Shown here one piece after another: positions 32,061-44,569 of a stretch of DNA of 64,000 bases. The position numbers and the translations under genes were made by a program. The stretch lies in assembly GCA_016806645.1 (NCBI GenBank), contig JACSYO010000384.1, forward strand, positions 602,501 through 666,500, read 5' to 3'. This DNA comes from Ophiodon elongatus (Eukaryota > Chordata > Actinopteri > Perciformes > Hexagrammidae). How positions within the stretch are numbered: the stretch's first letter is position 1; every line of letters begins with the position of its first letter. The notes beneath the pieces were generated by a model that saw only the letters and a list, made by a program, of their open reading frames with translations, had not been told where the DNA came from and made no database searches.

Positions 32061-32283
32061 TGAAAAAAGTCAGCAGTGGGAGCAGGAAATGAAGACATTT
32101 TACTTCTTTTTTTTAAAAATGTATTGATATTAATAAATATATATATATTTTAATTAATATAAAATAAATCAAATGTCCACGTAAAACCATGATGTATTAT
32201 TTATATTTAACGTTTTTTTTAATTTATTTTTTATTTCATCTCATAGTGGATTTTAATCCCACACGGTCCAAGAGCGCTCCCTG

Positions 32284-32303
32284 ACGTGATGACGTCATCA
32301 CGT
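32284..32303. promoter_or_regulatory. 20-bp perfect palindrome with consensus CRE in the kctd7 promoter
   Basis: ACGTGATGACGTCATCACGT reads the same on both strands and contains the full CRE TGACGTCA at its centre (32290-32297). It lies about 510 bp upstream of the kctd7 ATG at the start of a GC-rich, CpG-containing promoter-like block (32270-32530). CREB/ATF-type binding is inferred from the motif. Confidence 0.7.
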
Positions 32304-32795
32304 ATCAGCGAAGAGACTGACAGCGCGGAGCGCACAGCGAGTCCAGAGCAACGGACAGGCCGCGAGTCTCCGCTCGAGCCCAGTTTGGACCGTTAACACG
32401 AAACACAATGGACCTTGTAGTTCTTTCATTTTTAATTACCGAAAGCGGAACGGCCCCACTTCCGCTCTGAAGGCGGGGGTGTGTTCGGTCCCTGCAGCTG
32501 CTCGCGCCCCACCCTCCGGTGTTGTTGTTGGTTGGTTTTTTTGTGTTACTAAAAAGAGTCGCGCGCTGTGGCTCGTGCTGCTGCTGCCGTCATCCCTGCC
32601 CTGATTTTGGTGCCGCCGCCCGACAGTTGGCTCGCCGCGCGCATGCAGCAGAATGGCTCGAGCGGTTCCAACGGTTCTGAGGGCTGCGGCGGCGCGAGGG
32701 ACCGCCAGGCTCTGTCCTTCAGCCCACTGCCCGCTGCCACGACGCGGGTGCGGCGGTTCATCCAGGAGAGGCGGACGCTGCCTCTCCCCAGAGTG

Positions 32796-35700
32796 ATGGT
32801 GGTGTTCTCGGCCGCGGGGGACACCGAGAAACCGGGCGATGCCATGTCAAGCTCGGACTCCGCTGCGGAGGAGGACTTCCGAAAGCCGGCCTCCCCGGCG
32901 CAGAGCTTCGCCCTCAGCAAGCCGCTCCGCTCCTCGCTCAACACGCCGGAGCCGGAGGTAGGGCAGGCCGCTCACCGGACCGTTACACCGGGCAACCGGC
33001 ACACACACAGGACCGTTACACCGGGGGGACGTCACTTTCAACCGGCACACACACAGGACCGTTACACCGGGGACGTCACTTTCAACCGGCACAAACACAG
33101 GACCGTTACACCGGGAAACCGGCACACACACAGGACCGTTACACCGGGGCACGTCACGTTCAACCGCTCACACACAGGACCGTTACACCGGGGGACGTCA
33201 CGTTCAACCGGCACACACACAGGACCGTTACACCGGGGGGACGTCACGTTCAACCGGCACAAACACAGGACCGTTACACCGGGGGACGTCACGTTCAACC
33301 GGCACACACACAGGACCGTTACACCGGGGGACGTCACGTTCAACCGGCTCACACACAGGATAACTACCGGCTTTATATGTAGCTTCAAACATGACAGGAG
33401 TCAGGTGTTCATCACCAGTGATGGAAGAAGTAGAAATACTCTGATACTAATAAAAAACAATACATCTTAATCCATAATAATCCATAATAATACACAATTA
33501 TTTGCTGATTTATCTTTTGTATTAATATAAACCTGCAATGTAGCTAAAGTTATCCAATAAGTGTAGTAGAGTATGACATATCTGTGTAGTAGAAGTAACG
33601 GGACTGGAGCAGAACATTTAAATACTCAAATAAAGTACCTCAAAATTATACTTGACACAGTACATTAGCAACTATACTTGCTAGTATAAATAATAATAAT
33701 AATAACACTAATAATGTTTAGTTGCATAGCAATAAGTTATTAAAATGTTTTTCAAGTACAGTACTTGAGTAAGTGTACTAATTTATGTGTGCAGTGTACC
33801 AGTGCACTGGTACACTGCACACATAAACATAAGATTTATTAGTTCATAATTAACAGCTGTTTTCCACAACACCATGAAATTATTCGAAATAGAGAAAGTA
33901 CAAATACACACTGTATACGTTTTCAAATGACTTGTAATTACGTACTGAACATAATATCTCTTCCAGACATTTACTGTATATGGCTATTTATAGAGGGGTC
34001 AAAGGTCTGTTGAGCTGTCTGGGCCCTATCTTGATTGGCTGTCAGGTGTGTCACAAGACTCAGTTAATGAGCGACCATGTGATACAGCAGAATAATCCTC
34101 TTATTTCTGACAGTGGAGCCAAAAACAAAAACAGGGTATTCACAGCTCTTTCTATAATCCAGAGAGGTGTTAAATTAGCATTTATTTTTAAATGAAGTTT
34201 GGTCTGATGATCTACTGGATACTACTGTGAACCTAGTGTAGGTCCTAGTCCACAAGGAGGACCCAAATATACTTTTAAACTGTTTAAAATGTGTGGTGTG
34301 GTTGTATAACAGTGTGAATTGAGTGGCTGAAAGACCTGTGATGTCACCTTAAATCAATATCACGATTAATTGTCACATTTACCTCGTTAACCATTAATGA
34401 AACTGAATACTTTATTAAATACAACTGTGCACAAGATTCTCTGTCCTTACAGGGAGATAATATCTGAGTATTATTTATTGAACATATTCAGTAGTTAAGA
34501 ACCCTCTTGTTTTGTTTGTTTTTAGTAAAATAGGCTCTTTTTTCCATCCTTTCTCTGTCAAAATATGTAATATTATAAATTTGTTTGAATCACACTTTTA
34601 TGTATTCTTGTAATTCTTTTATGGTGTGCAACAAACATTACAGTCTCACTTTTATTTCCGTATTTTCTCTAGTTTCCAGAGGTCATCTCTCTGAACGTTG
34701 GGGGCACATACTTCACCACCCGCCTGTCCACGCTGCGGCGATACGAGGACACGATGTTGGCCGCTATGTTCAGCGGGCGTCACTACATCCCACGTGACGC
34801 TGAGGGACGCTACTTCATCGATCGGGATGGAACATATTTTGCGTAAGTTGCACTGTGTGTGAGATATTTTAGATAAAACGAGCTGAAATATTCAGTATCA
34901 ACAGTGGATTATGCTATTGATTCAATCGACATTACTGTACAGTCAGATGGCTGCGAGGACTTTTCTATATGTTTTAAAGGTCTTTCATGCTGTTGAGTTG
35001 TAGGAAGTAGAATTTATTTTTTATTAAGGCTTTGTTTTGTACATGGTGAACAAAACGCTGTTGGTTAAACCAGACTGACAATTGAAAAAGCAGAAAGAGA
35101 CAAATATCCCTCTGAGCAACAGGTGAATAAGAATAGAAGAAATCACCACTTATTGGTAAAAGAATTTGGGAGACGTAGCATCAAAATGTGTGCAGATTTA
35201 AATAGAACAGGCTCCTGTTTCAGTGTCAAGTGCACAATAACGCAGACGATAACAAGCTGGAATATTAACAGGCAACGTGTTGCTTTAGCAAAGCTTCACA
35301 ATAGAAATAGAAAGATTTGAACTGGATCCGTGAATATTAGCTAAATATACTGGACTCTCAAATCACATTTTTTCAATCTCACCACTGAGTAGACGGCCCA
35401 AAGAAAAACAGACGGACTCAATAGTTAGAGCCCAATTACACCGTTTTGGTTCAATAAACATCAAGGGTCACTTGGGCTTCTCTGGACTGGAAAACACATT
35501 CAAAACCCAATGTTGGAAATATTTAATTATTTTTCTTTTGGGGTCAAAACTATTCTAAATAATACAATTGGTATCTGAATTATACTGTTGTTTTTTATAT
35601 CTAGTAAAATAGACATTGACGGAAAGAAGAAAAATATCAATATAACAGCTGATTCCAAACTTTTTCCACGGTAGCGTACACATTTATTGACCTGTTCATG

Positions 35701-36764
35701 GAGCAGTTGAAATAGTATTTTCTCACGAGTATGTCAGGAAAAACTTTGGAGATTGTGAGGTTTGTAAATGACAACGGAGAGAAAGCTGAGTGTAATAAAA
35801 GTTCACACTCTGCAATCTGAAAGGGTTTCTTAAAGCCGCAGATGACAGCTCATTATTTTCTGACAGACATCCGTGAGTCTCTCTGGCTTCTGTTAGTGCT
35901 GTAAACTGATTTACATATCTATTTCTGTTCTTGTTTGCTGATACATATGCCTGCACCCGGATAGTTACAAAATAGCCTTCGGTTACACTGTGGTGTCAGT
36001 CTGCATTGATGACGGGTCAGAAAGCCAGCGGAAACTGGCAAACGAAAAAAAAGGTGCAGCTAATTAACAATATTGAGCTGTGTGCATTGTCTCGTTAGCC
36101 ATCTCAGCTTCTGATATCAACATATCTTCACTGAGATTTGTACTTTCACTCAACTTTTTGTCCTAAACTTTTGTTTACAACTGAGACTCCAGACAAAACA
36201 AATCATATTTAACTGAGAGGAAAAGCTTGTTTTTAATGATTGCAAAACAACAAACAGTAGATTTCCTCAGGGGCCCACAAACTGCTCTTGCACTATTTAC
36301 ACATATTTGTATGCTCTCATTTCCATTCATACTTTTCTTCAGCTCTCATTTATATTTATACTTTTCTATTTTGCCTATTGCACTACATGTGTACATCTTG
36401 TTTTTGTACTTTGCATATTTTATGTAGTTTGAATGTTGCATCATTCTTGTTTTTTGTTTTGCACTGCAGACCTGGAGAAACACTATTTTGTTCCTCTGTG
36501 TACTGAACTGTATACAGATGGATGACACTCAAGTCTCTCTTATCTCATCTTAAACATACATCTTGCAATACAAAACAATTAACATGAAGTGAAGAGATAA
36601 AAAGACAATAATGTTTAATATGACATTTAATTGTAAATTAACTGAAATTACATACCAAACAGACAAAATTAGAGGAAGCTTTATTGTTGTTTTTTGCGCC
36701 TTCAAATTCATGGTTGTCAATATAGACGATATAGAATTATATATAGATATATACGTATATACAG

Positions 36765-36795
<31 letters not shown>

Positions 36796-39548
36796 CCACT
36801 CAAAAGCAAGAGTGACAATATCGTGTTGTGCAAAGCATTACTGAGCTATTTCTCCGGGTGTAATGGCTGCGCCCCAAAATAAAGATAGTTCAGCACACGT
36901 CTTGTGACGAGGGGAAAAAAACAATCGCAGCCGGCAGATAACTTTCATGGTCGATTTTATTTGGTCATAAAATCTAAATAAAAAATTTGACCTGATTAAA
37001 AGGTTAAAGCTGGGGTCGGCAGCATTAGAGGAGCCAGCAGAGTTGGCTTCAGGCCTCCCTTCAGAGGAACTCAACTTAAATTATCGTTATGAGCGTAAAC
37101 AACAACCGTGGCTGTTGTTAGTATTCACAGCTGTCAAGCTAGCAGTTTGTGGAAGACTCAGAGTGCACAAGCAGAGTGCAGGCAGGCAGGTAGGTAGCCC
37201 GTCCAATCATTTAATGGGCCTTTTACAATCCTGCAATTCATTTATTTTTTTGTCAGAGCATTTATTTTTTTGACTGCTGTCAGGATGTAACTAACAATTT
37301 TTTTTTTTTTTTTAAAACATTACCTAGCCTAGCTTTAAGAGATGTCCAAAATGATTACAGTTTATCCTGTGGGAACATTACTGTCAGAATCAAATTTCAT
37401 GGCAATCCATCCAATAGTTGTCGAGGCATTTCACTCAAAAACCACAAACGTCACGCTCATGGTGGTGCTAGAGGAAAAGTCAGAGGAGCACCACGGTCAG
37501 TCGGCGTCATCGTCTGGGGAACATCAACGTCTGTACAACATTTTATAGGCTATTTAAGTCTATAGTCTGGGCTAAAGTGGGCTGCTCGTGTTGCTAAAAG
37601 GCAAAAGCAAATCGCTTTAAATATGAATGTGATAACAAGCTGAGTCAAGATGTATTAATTATGTAAGCAGTAGGATGGGGTGAGGTCAGTTCTGTATGAA
37701 TGTGTCTGTGCGAGGGGATTTGTATGAAAGATTTATATACAAGGAGCTAGCAGAATGAGACAAGGAAGGTATGTAGCTATATAAAGTACTAAAACGCAGA
37801 CACGCAGAAGGAGCCTTTTCATGTGGGACATAAATGTGTTTAAAGCCAACCTTGTGTTTTTTTTTGGCAATTGTCTTTGCTGGAAAATAAATCTTCTTCC
37901 AAGTTGCTGTTGTGTTGTTCACTGCAGCAGCTTTTGTTTCCTCCAGGAGTTCTCTGTATTCTTCTGCATTCATTTTTTACTCATTTCTGCAGAACCTCCA
38001 GGTTCTGCAGCAATGAAGCAGAAAATCTACTTTATTGGCCAAGTATGTGACTGCATTAACAGAGATAAAACAAACAAACAGTGTAATGCAGACGCCAAAT
38101 GTATTACTCACAATTGAATTAGTTTTGGCCCAAAAGAAGAAGAATTAAAGAGAACTTGGTTTGGGAATTTGTTTTCCAGTCCAGAAAAGCCCAAGTCACA
38201 ACGGTGCACCTGGGCTCTAGTTATTGAGTTAGTCTGTTTTTCTTTAAGTTTACTAAGTGGTTAGATTGAAGAGGTTTAAACTGGGATTTGTTTGTATGTT
38301 CAGCTGATATTCCAGTAGTGCTAACTCTCGAAGAGCTTTGCTTAAAGCAACACGTTGCCTGTTAATTCCAGCATGTTTGCATTATTGTGCACTTGAGCCT
38401 GAAACAGGAACGCGTTCCGATATAAATCTGAGCTTCCAGTTTCTTTCACCGTTTTCCGGTACCTAGCACTAACAGCGATCCACGGAAAATGAAACGGAGG
38501 AAAAGAGCCCGATACCAAAAGTGAGTCGAGTCACGCCGAATGATGCAGTGGAAATGAGGCATTCATCTCTTTCTGCGCTTCAGTTGTCTGATTGAACTAT
38601 TGTACAGCGTTCTGTTGTAAAAAGGACTTTCTACAACCTAGAATCATGAAAGTTCATTCAGAAATATAAAGTAGTCCTTCCAGACGTCTGACTGGACCCA
38701 GTCAAGCTTTTGTGGCAGGAGATTACAAACCTTTCAACCTTAGTGTCTGTACAAACAACAGCTATCTGACATCAGAGCAGAGTTCCTAAAAGTTGGATTC
38801 ATCAGCTCGGAACATAGTTTGAACAGGATTTGTTCTAGACGATTCCTGTTTCCATTTGAAGGGACATCCTGAACTTCTTGCGAGAAGGTGAGCTTCCTCA
38901 CAGGGACCGGGTGAGAGCGGTGCACAGAGAGGCTCAGTACTACGCCATCGGCCCGCTGCTGGACAGCCTGGAGGACAGTCAGCCGCTCACCGGGGAGAAA
39001 GTTCGGCAGGCTTTCCTCGACCTGATGCCCTACTACAGAGGTACCTGGAGTCCGTGTCCCCACATGCTGGAGAATGAGCATGGATGTTAATGTTGAAGGC
39101 GGAGAATGAGGATTTCAAAGTCTCACACAGCAGAGTTAGCTTGAGCCCCATTTCCTTTGCCTGTATTGGTCTACATTTTGGCAAATTTGGCACCATTAAA
39201 AGTGTGCTGGATTAGCTATTTGCCATTTGTGTTTGCAGACGAACTAACACAGGAATACTTTCTGAGATTCACCGATTGCAATTTTCTTGGCCGATTCCTG
39301 GATTTTCTTAAGTCTGGCCTGACGGCATACACAAACATTTTTGTAACATACATTTTGTAACATGGAACATCTTTCATGGAGAACTGAATTCAATTGTATG
39401 TTCAGAACAAAACATTGATAACTTAACTTCTCCAGAGCTGCACAAAGTTTCAGCACCGTCTCACAAGACCACGGCTTCTTTTGAAACCTGCAGTTGTTAC
39501 AAATTGGGAGCTTTATGTTACGCTGAATAACTTCCACACCGACGACAT

Positions 39549-39623
<75 letters not shown>

Positions 39624-40935
39624 CTGTGACGTTACTGTCTGTGCCGCTGTGTGTGTGTGTGTGACGTGAAACTACAGGTAAAAAAAAGTCATATATATGA
39701 GACTGAGAGGCCGGTCAACGGTCAATCCGCTGATAACCGATCGTTGCGTCTCTAATTACTTTGATACGCAATAAAACTTAAAAAAATGATGATTCTCAAG
39801 CAAGTTCTGCAGCGTCTTTTTTAACGATATTCACTCGGGACGGATGTCGGAGATAACGATATCCTTGTAAGATGTAAGTCACGCTGAGCCTGAAGATGAT
39901 GTCTATCATGTCTGCTTTTTCAAAATTTGACAAAGGAGAGAGAAGGAGTGCGATTTTTTTAATGCAAATATTCGGTCCAGGATTTTGGTTCTCTGAAATA
40001 ATTACAGTCTCATTAGCCAAATATAGACCAATTAAAGTCTACGTCTTCACATGTGGGGAACAGAATCAGTAATTCAGAATTCCTCTTGATAATTGAACAA
40101 TGGTCAAAGAGTGGTGACAACCAAAAACTCAATCAATTCAATTGAGTTCTTGATGCAGAGACGACAATGTAGAGAGAACAGAAATGTAAAATGCCATGAC
40201 AACAAACTAATGTTAATTTTGTTGGCAGCACCTGATTGGTCTGAAGGGGAATGATCGAAAATAAGTGATGTTAATTCATTCATTCATTCAAAATTAAACA
40301 CAAGAGAGAGCTCCACACTGTATATATGCAAACACAGACCTGGGCTGGGTGGCGGGTGGCTCACGGCTACAGTACATAATACACACAGACGTTGTCTGTT
40401 TCGAGATGTTTTACATATTTGTACAATTTTATTTAAGTCAGGAAAAATACAACTAAATTAGTTTTTTTTTGTTCAAACAAAACGTTCTTTGCTGAGCAGC
40501 GTTAAAAACATGAATGAGTCAATATAATATGTCATTTATTTAACCGTTTTCATTTCAGAAAATCTGGAGCGTATTGTGGAAATCGCCAAGCTGAGGGCGA
40601 TGCAGAAGAAGGCGCGGTTTGCCAAGTTGAAGATCTGCGTCTACAAGGAGGAGATGCCTATCACGCCGTACGAGCGGCCTCTTTTTAACTCTCTGCGTTT
40701 TGAGCGCTCGGACAGCGAGGCCAAGCTCTTCGAGCACCACTGCGAGGTGGACGTCTCCTTCGGACCCTGGGAGGCGGTGGCGGACGTTTACGACCTGCTG
40801 CACTGCATCGTCAGTGACCTGACCGAGCGCGGCATCACCGCCGAGCAGCAGTGCATCGGCGTCTGTGACAAGCACCTTATCAACCATTACTACTGCAAGA
40901 GGCCCATCTACGAGTTCAAGATCACGTGGTGGTGA
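32796..40935 (+). CDS. kctd7: BTB/POZ domain protein KCTD7
   Basis: Cytosolic KCTD-family BTB protein, known in human as a Cullin-3 partner that affects neuronal excitability and is mutated in progressive myoclonic epilepsy. Exons: 32796-32957, 34673-34842, 38862-39040 and 40559-40935; 888 nt, 295 residues (human 289). Exon 1 encodes a variable N-terminus that shares MVV...GDAMSSSDS with human. The BTB fold starts at residue 55 (FPEVISLNVGGTYFTTRLST), followed by the FSGRHYIP and RYFIDRDG blocks. The C-terminal half (ERIVEIAKLRA, EEMPITPYE, HHCEVDVSFGPWEAVADVYD) ends in YCKRPIYEFKITWW, as in all KCTD7 proteins. The start was chosen by alignment with human; in-frame upstream ATGs at 32643 and 32568 would add 51 or 76 residues. 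Introns 1 and 2 are full of repeats. Confidence 0.98.
32975..33362 (+). repeat. CpG-rich minisatellite with CRE half-sites, kctd7 intron 1
   Basis: Nine units of 33-46 bp beginning 18 bp after the exon 1 donor. Each opens with GGACCGTTACACCGGG; seven continue with a GACGTCAC or CACGTCAC core and all end in CAACCGG-type plus CACACACACA. Two short units lack the CGTCAC core. There is no stop in the frame of exon 1, so it extends the exon 1 reading frame without being coding. Confidence 0.95.
33415..33790. repeat. AAGTACT-family repeat in kctd7 intron 1
   Basis: Runs from CACCAGTGATGGAAGAAGTA through AAATAAAGTACCTCAAAATT to AAGTACAGTACTTGAGTAAG and abuts the perfect palindrome at 33782. Confidence 0.7.
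33782..33827. repeat. 46-bp perfect palindrome
   Basis: Two 23-base arms, the first starting TTTATGTGTGCAGTG, meet without any spacer between 33804 and 33805. Every base pairs. Flanking bases do not continue the symmetry. Confidence 0.97.
36270..36545 (+). repeat. Non-LTR 3'-tail-like repeat
   Basis: Pyrimidine-rich segment with GCACTACATGTGTACATCTT and a tail CTGAACTGTATACAGATGGATGAC, resembling the 3' UTR of fish non-LTR elements. No coding part is attached. Confidence 0.4.
37000..37530 (+). repeat. Two adjoining teleost MITE/SINE-like repeats
   Basis: 37000-37325 starts TTAAAGCTGGGGTCGGCAGC and ends near ACATTACCTAGCCTAGCTTT. A related copy lies at 45060-45600 (GGCAGGGTTGGTAATCTTGA ... 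GACTAATTTTAGTCCTGCCA). 37340-37530 carries ATGGCAATCCATCCAATAGT and CTCATGGTGGTGCTAGAGGA, as in the copies at 22.5 kb and 55.6 kb. Confidence 0.5.
39549..39622 (+). repeat. (GT)n microsatellite in kctd7 intron 3
   Basis: About 36 GT units followed by a short second GT run at 39648-39662. Confidence 0.97.
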
Positions 40936-41154
40936 AGCTGGAGGGAGGCAGTCGGGGACCATTGGGACCTCAAAGCGAAAGGATGGATGTTCCCTTTTTA
41001 CTACAAGTCGACCGATATTGGTTTTTGTATTGAAGTTGCCAATATTTTGTGCTGATGTCTTAAAATGTGACCCTTTAACTCCTGCTTCAACATATAGGTA
41101 TTCTGTTTCCCCACAATATTTTTTATTTTATTTTCAAAATGAATAACACAAACT

Positions 41155-41335
41155 AAACTCAGTTGCTAGTTTATTAAGAACACCTATAATGCAGTCCGAT
41201 ACAGCAGTCCTGTATTAAATCTTAAATTTAAAAAGGCATCAACAAACCTCATGAAGGGGGATTTATTGCAGGACTGTAGTATTAGACTGCATTAGTTTGA
41301 TTTAAGTCTGCCTAATAAACTGGTAACTCAGTGTA
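41155..41335. mobile_element. Short MITE with terminal inverted repeats
   Basis: The left end CTCAGTTGCTAGTTTATTAA and the right end, which on the opposite strand reads CTGAGTTACCAGTTTATTAG, are inverted copies. Inner ATGCAGTC/GACTGCAT blocks also pair. Total about 180 bp, non-coding. It begins about 225 bp after the kctd7 stop codon and supplies AATAAA hexamers that could serve kctd7. Confidence 0.7.
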
Positions 41336-41624
41336 AATGCCAAAGCAATACTACTACTTTAAAGAGTACCATAACACCACTTAAACGTCCTGTTTTTCTG
41401 ACCTCCAGTGGTTTAACTTCTCACCTTGAGTCAGTGACGTCAATGTGTCCTCCAGGACCTTGTGACATCACTGTTGGGTGTTACAGGTGTGTCAAAAACA
41501 CACTTCTGACCACACCCACCAGTTATGAGGAAGAGGTGAAACAGGCGTAAACATTTCAACAAGAGAGGAAAGAAAACACTTCTGTTTAGTCTGCCGTAAA
41601 CTTACTATTTACTGTTCGATCCTT

Positions 41625-42150
41625 GAAGGAATTGTTCAACCAAAACAAACATCACCTGTTTTCGGCTCTCGTTGGTCCCAGAAATACATTTTCTATTGAA
41701 TGGCGTTTAGGAGAGCGCAGCGCCTGAACAACGAAAGCATATCGGTGCAAAAACACTTTCCAAACGACAGACGGCAAGAAAAGGTTACTTTCATAAATGT
41801 CCTGTGCAGCATAATCCAAGTCTTAAATCCATTCGTGGGCTAACGGAAATCCAAACAACATTATTTTTGCTATAATATTGCTAACCAAAGCATTTTTTTG
41901 GGATTATCCTCCTCGGAAATGCTTCGGATAATGCTGCACGGGACTTTTCAGAAACGTTTTCGGACGTTTAATAACCCCTTTTGCCGTCTTTTGGACGGAT
42001 TCTGTCAAAGGTCTGTTTGCACTGATTTGCTTTAATTTTTTGGGGCGCTCCGCTCTCAATGCCATTCGGTAAGAATCTTCTTTCTGGGACCGTAGAAAGC
42101 CGAGGGAGGGGAGTGCTATATACAATTCAGGCTGCTTTTGGGTGAACTAT
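41625..42150. mobile_element. Foldback MITE, about 520 bp
   Basis: The two halves are diverged reverse complements almost end to end: GTTCAACCAAAAC with CTTTTGGGTGAAC, TTCGGCTCTCGTTGGTCCCA with TGGGACCGTAGAAAGCCGAG, GAATGGCGTTTAGGAGAGCG with GCTCTCAATGCCATTC, and GTGCAGCATAATCC with GGATAATGCTGCAC. There is no coding capacity. The dominant explanation is a palindromic, non-autonomous DNA element. Confidence 0.8.
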
Positions 42151-44489
42151 TTACTTTAAGTTACTATTCTAAGGTCTAACCTTAGATCATGATATTCAGG
42201 GTAAGCTTCAGACGGGTTTTGGTCGCACTCAGAGTCCAGCACAGTCACTGTAGTTACATGCAAGTTAAAGGAAACACACATCAGCTTCGAGTCGCAGCTT
42301 TGTGTGAAAGTCCGGCCATTATGCAGCTTCTTTACACAGCTGTGTTTCTGACAACTGAAGCTTGTCTTTCTGTCAGACTGGACGACGTGTTTGCTTACAT
42401 TTTAATCAGTAACTTCAGCAAACAGCAGCCACTGTGGTCATAAATAACAAAACATTTATAATTGTGCCTAAATGTAGTTATTTAGTTAATAGACTAAGTG
42501 ATGTTGGTTATACATATTTAGCTGAATAACAACTTTTAATTTGTACGAGAAAAGACATTTCCTCTTTCAAACATCTCATAGTCCTTTTAACTTTTACCCA
42601 AAAAGTGTATTTTTAGACTTGAAATCTATTTATTTTTCCATTTCCAACTTGCATGTGTCAAACTACAAAGACTGTTTGTTGGAGTTCTCTGGCTGAACAT
42701 ATCCAGTTGTAGACTCATTGACGCAGGATTGAAGCTGCAAAAATGTGCAAAAAATCTAACGCCTGAGATGATTGTCGCATCAGAAGTGGGTCATGACCAT
42801 TTATCTAGTTTAAAAGTCTATCCTACCCATTGTCCTAACTGTATTATTATATTTTTAATTTATTACCTACATTTTTTCCTAGTTTTGCCCTAACCTGGAT
42901 TTGTATGTGATTGGGTTCAGAACCGTCTCACCACATTTCCAGAGCAAAGAAATTACATTGTAGTAAATATAGTAAATATTGAATATTGTAAGTAAATCTG
43001 AAGTCAAATCTGTATTTTTTAGGAATAAGTTGTGTTTCAGGATGCAGATTAACTGTTTAACCTGTTCCTTTTTGGATAAACAGAGTATATTTTAATTATG
43101 CAACCTCCTGAGGAGCTTGTTTTTAAAGATGAGAGAAATGTTGGGTGGTATCCATTTTGTCGGTCTTCACATTTCACTCGTTTTACTCACTCAAGTTGCC
43201 GTGGATTGAAGGTAGCTGAAGTTTTTGCACAGTAATGTAAAATTTGCTGATGAAATACAGCTATTTACACATTCGTCCATTGTTTCTCAGTTAAAACATT
43301 TATGATATTTATTACAGTCACTGTCACAGAGAATCAATAATTATTCTTCTTTATTGTCAACTTCATTCCACCTTTAAGTTAAGTTAAATGTTTTTTCCTA
43401 CTGTACTTGATAATGAAGTCTGAGCACTTTGTGATTGTAACCAATATATGATTTTATTTTACCTCAAGTGAAAGTATCTGATAAACAACGATAGAAAGCA
43501 ACAGCGCGGTACATCTATAACATGCTTATTTTGTTGTACTTCTAACAGATAAATGCGGGAGAGATGCAACACTGCTAATCTTTGTTTACACCGTTATGTT
43601 TGCACTCTTTTTATATTGTTATTTATCGGTTTCTGTTAGCTTCTAGGAAGCTAAAGTTCTATTGTATTATTTGGGTTTAGTTTGTTTGCTGTGAAAAAGA
43701 AATGTGTTATTTTTATTATTTATGGTAAAAGTTAAAAAAAATGTTAAATGCTTTGTCTTTTTATTTCTAAAAGCATCTGGAACTCTTTTCACAGGTTTTT
43801 ACTGTGAAATGACTAGAGGGAGCAAAAAGCTATAAATGAAATTGTTTTCTTCCTGTAAAAGCAGTAACATCACAGTGTAGAAATACTATTATACAATTCC
43901 TGCAATCTTACTTTAAAAAAGCACACGTGATGATAGAAGCTCAGCAAAAAAAAACAAAAAAAAAACTGTAAATCAAACATTTACAGCTACGCCTGCAGAT
44001 CTATTGGGCTCTACACATGTTCGGCAGCGCTTTGAGCCAAATACTTAATATTTTATTTTCCAACTCAACACTGCAATGTCCGTTTTTATGCTGATGATAC
44101 AATCTAGTATGTCATCGGCTCCATCGCAAACCAGGCCTCTCCAGACAAGATATAAGCTTTATTTTATATAAAGCATTGGTGTTCCTGCTCAGATCCACGC
44201 GCTCTGTGGAAATTTGATCAATACTTTCCGATCATTATAAATAATTTTATTTGATTAGAAAGCCGATTGTTCTACTAAACTAACGTTGAACTTTACGCTC
44301 AAAAACAAAAAATTCCAATTGGATTCTTGTATGAGAACAGAGCTTGTTTCTCCTTTTATAAGAGAAGAAAAAAACATATAGTCCGCTGTATTATATATAA
44401 AAGTATGTCATACATGAGTCATACATCAAGAGTCAGAGGTCATCACTGACTTCTAGAAAGTTAGTTCATTTATAAGAACATTCTATACT

Positions 44490-44524
<35 letters not shown>

Positions 44525-44560
44525 AGATGACACAAACTATTCATTAATTTATCCATTTTT
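42150..44560. other. Intergenic AT-rich DNA, nothing recognised
   Basis: No ORF with a domain, no RNA gene and no clear repeat structure was found between the foldback element and the AT/GT-rich block at 44.5 kb. Confidence 0.4.
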
Positions 44561-44569
44561 CATTCTAGT

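Larger units (their letters stand above)
35192..38430. repeat. Large inverted repeat in kctd7 intron 2 (arms about 430 and 380 bp)
   Basis: The left arm (about 35192-35625) and right arm (about 38050-38430) are diverged reverse complements. Matching landmarks are CAAGTGCACAATAA, TTAACAGGCAACGTGTTGCT, TTTTCCAGTCCAGA(G/A)AAGCCC and GGGCTCTA(A/G)TTATTGAGT. About 2.4 kb of other repeats separates them. They could be two opposed copies of one dispersed element or the ends of a decayed transposon; no target-site duplication was recognised. Confidence 0.75.

Noticed and set aside
32568..33470. 300-codon single-exon protein starting upstream of kctd7 exon 1
   Set aside because: Its second half is the intronic minisatellite read through a good splice donor (32958); the first part is kctd7 exon 1 and 5' UTR.
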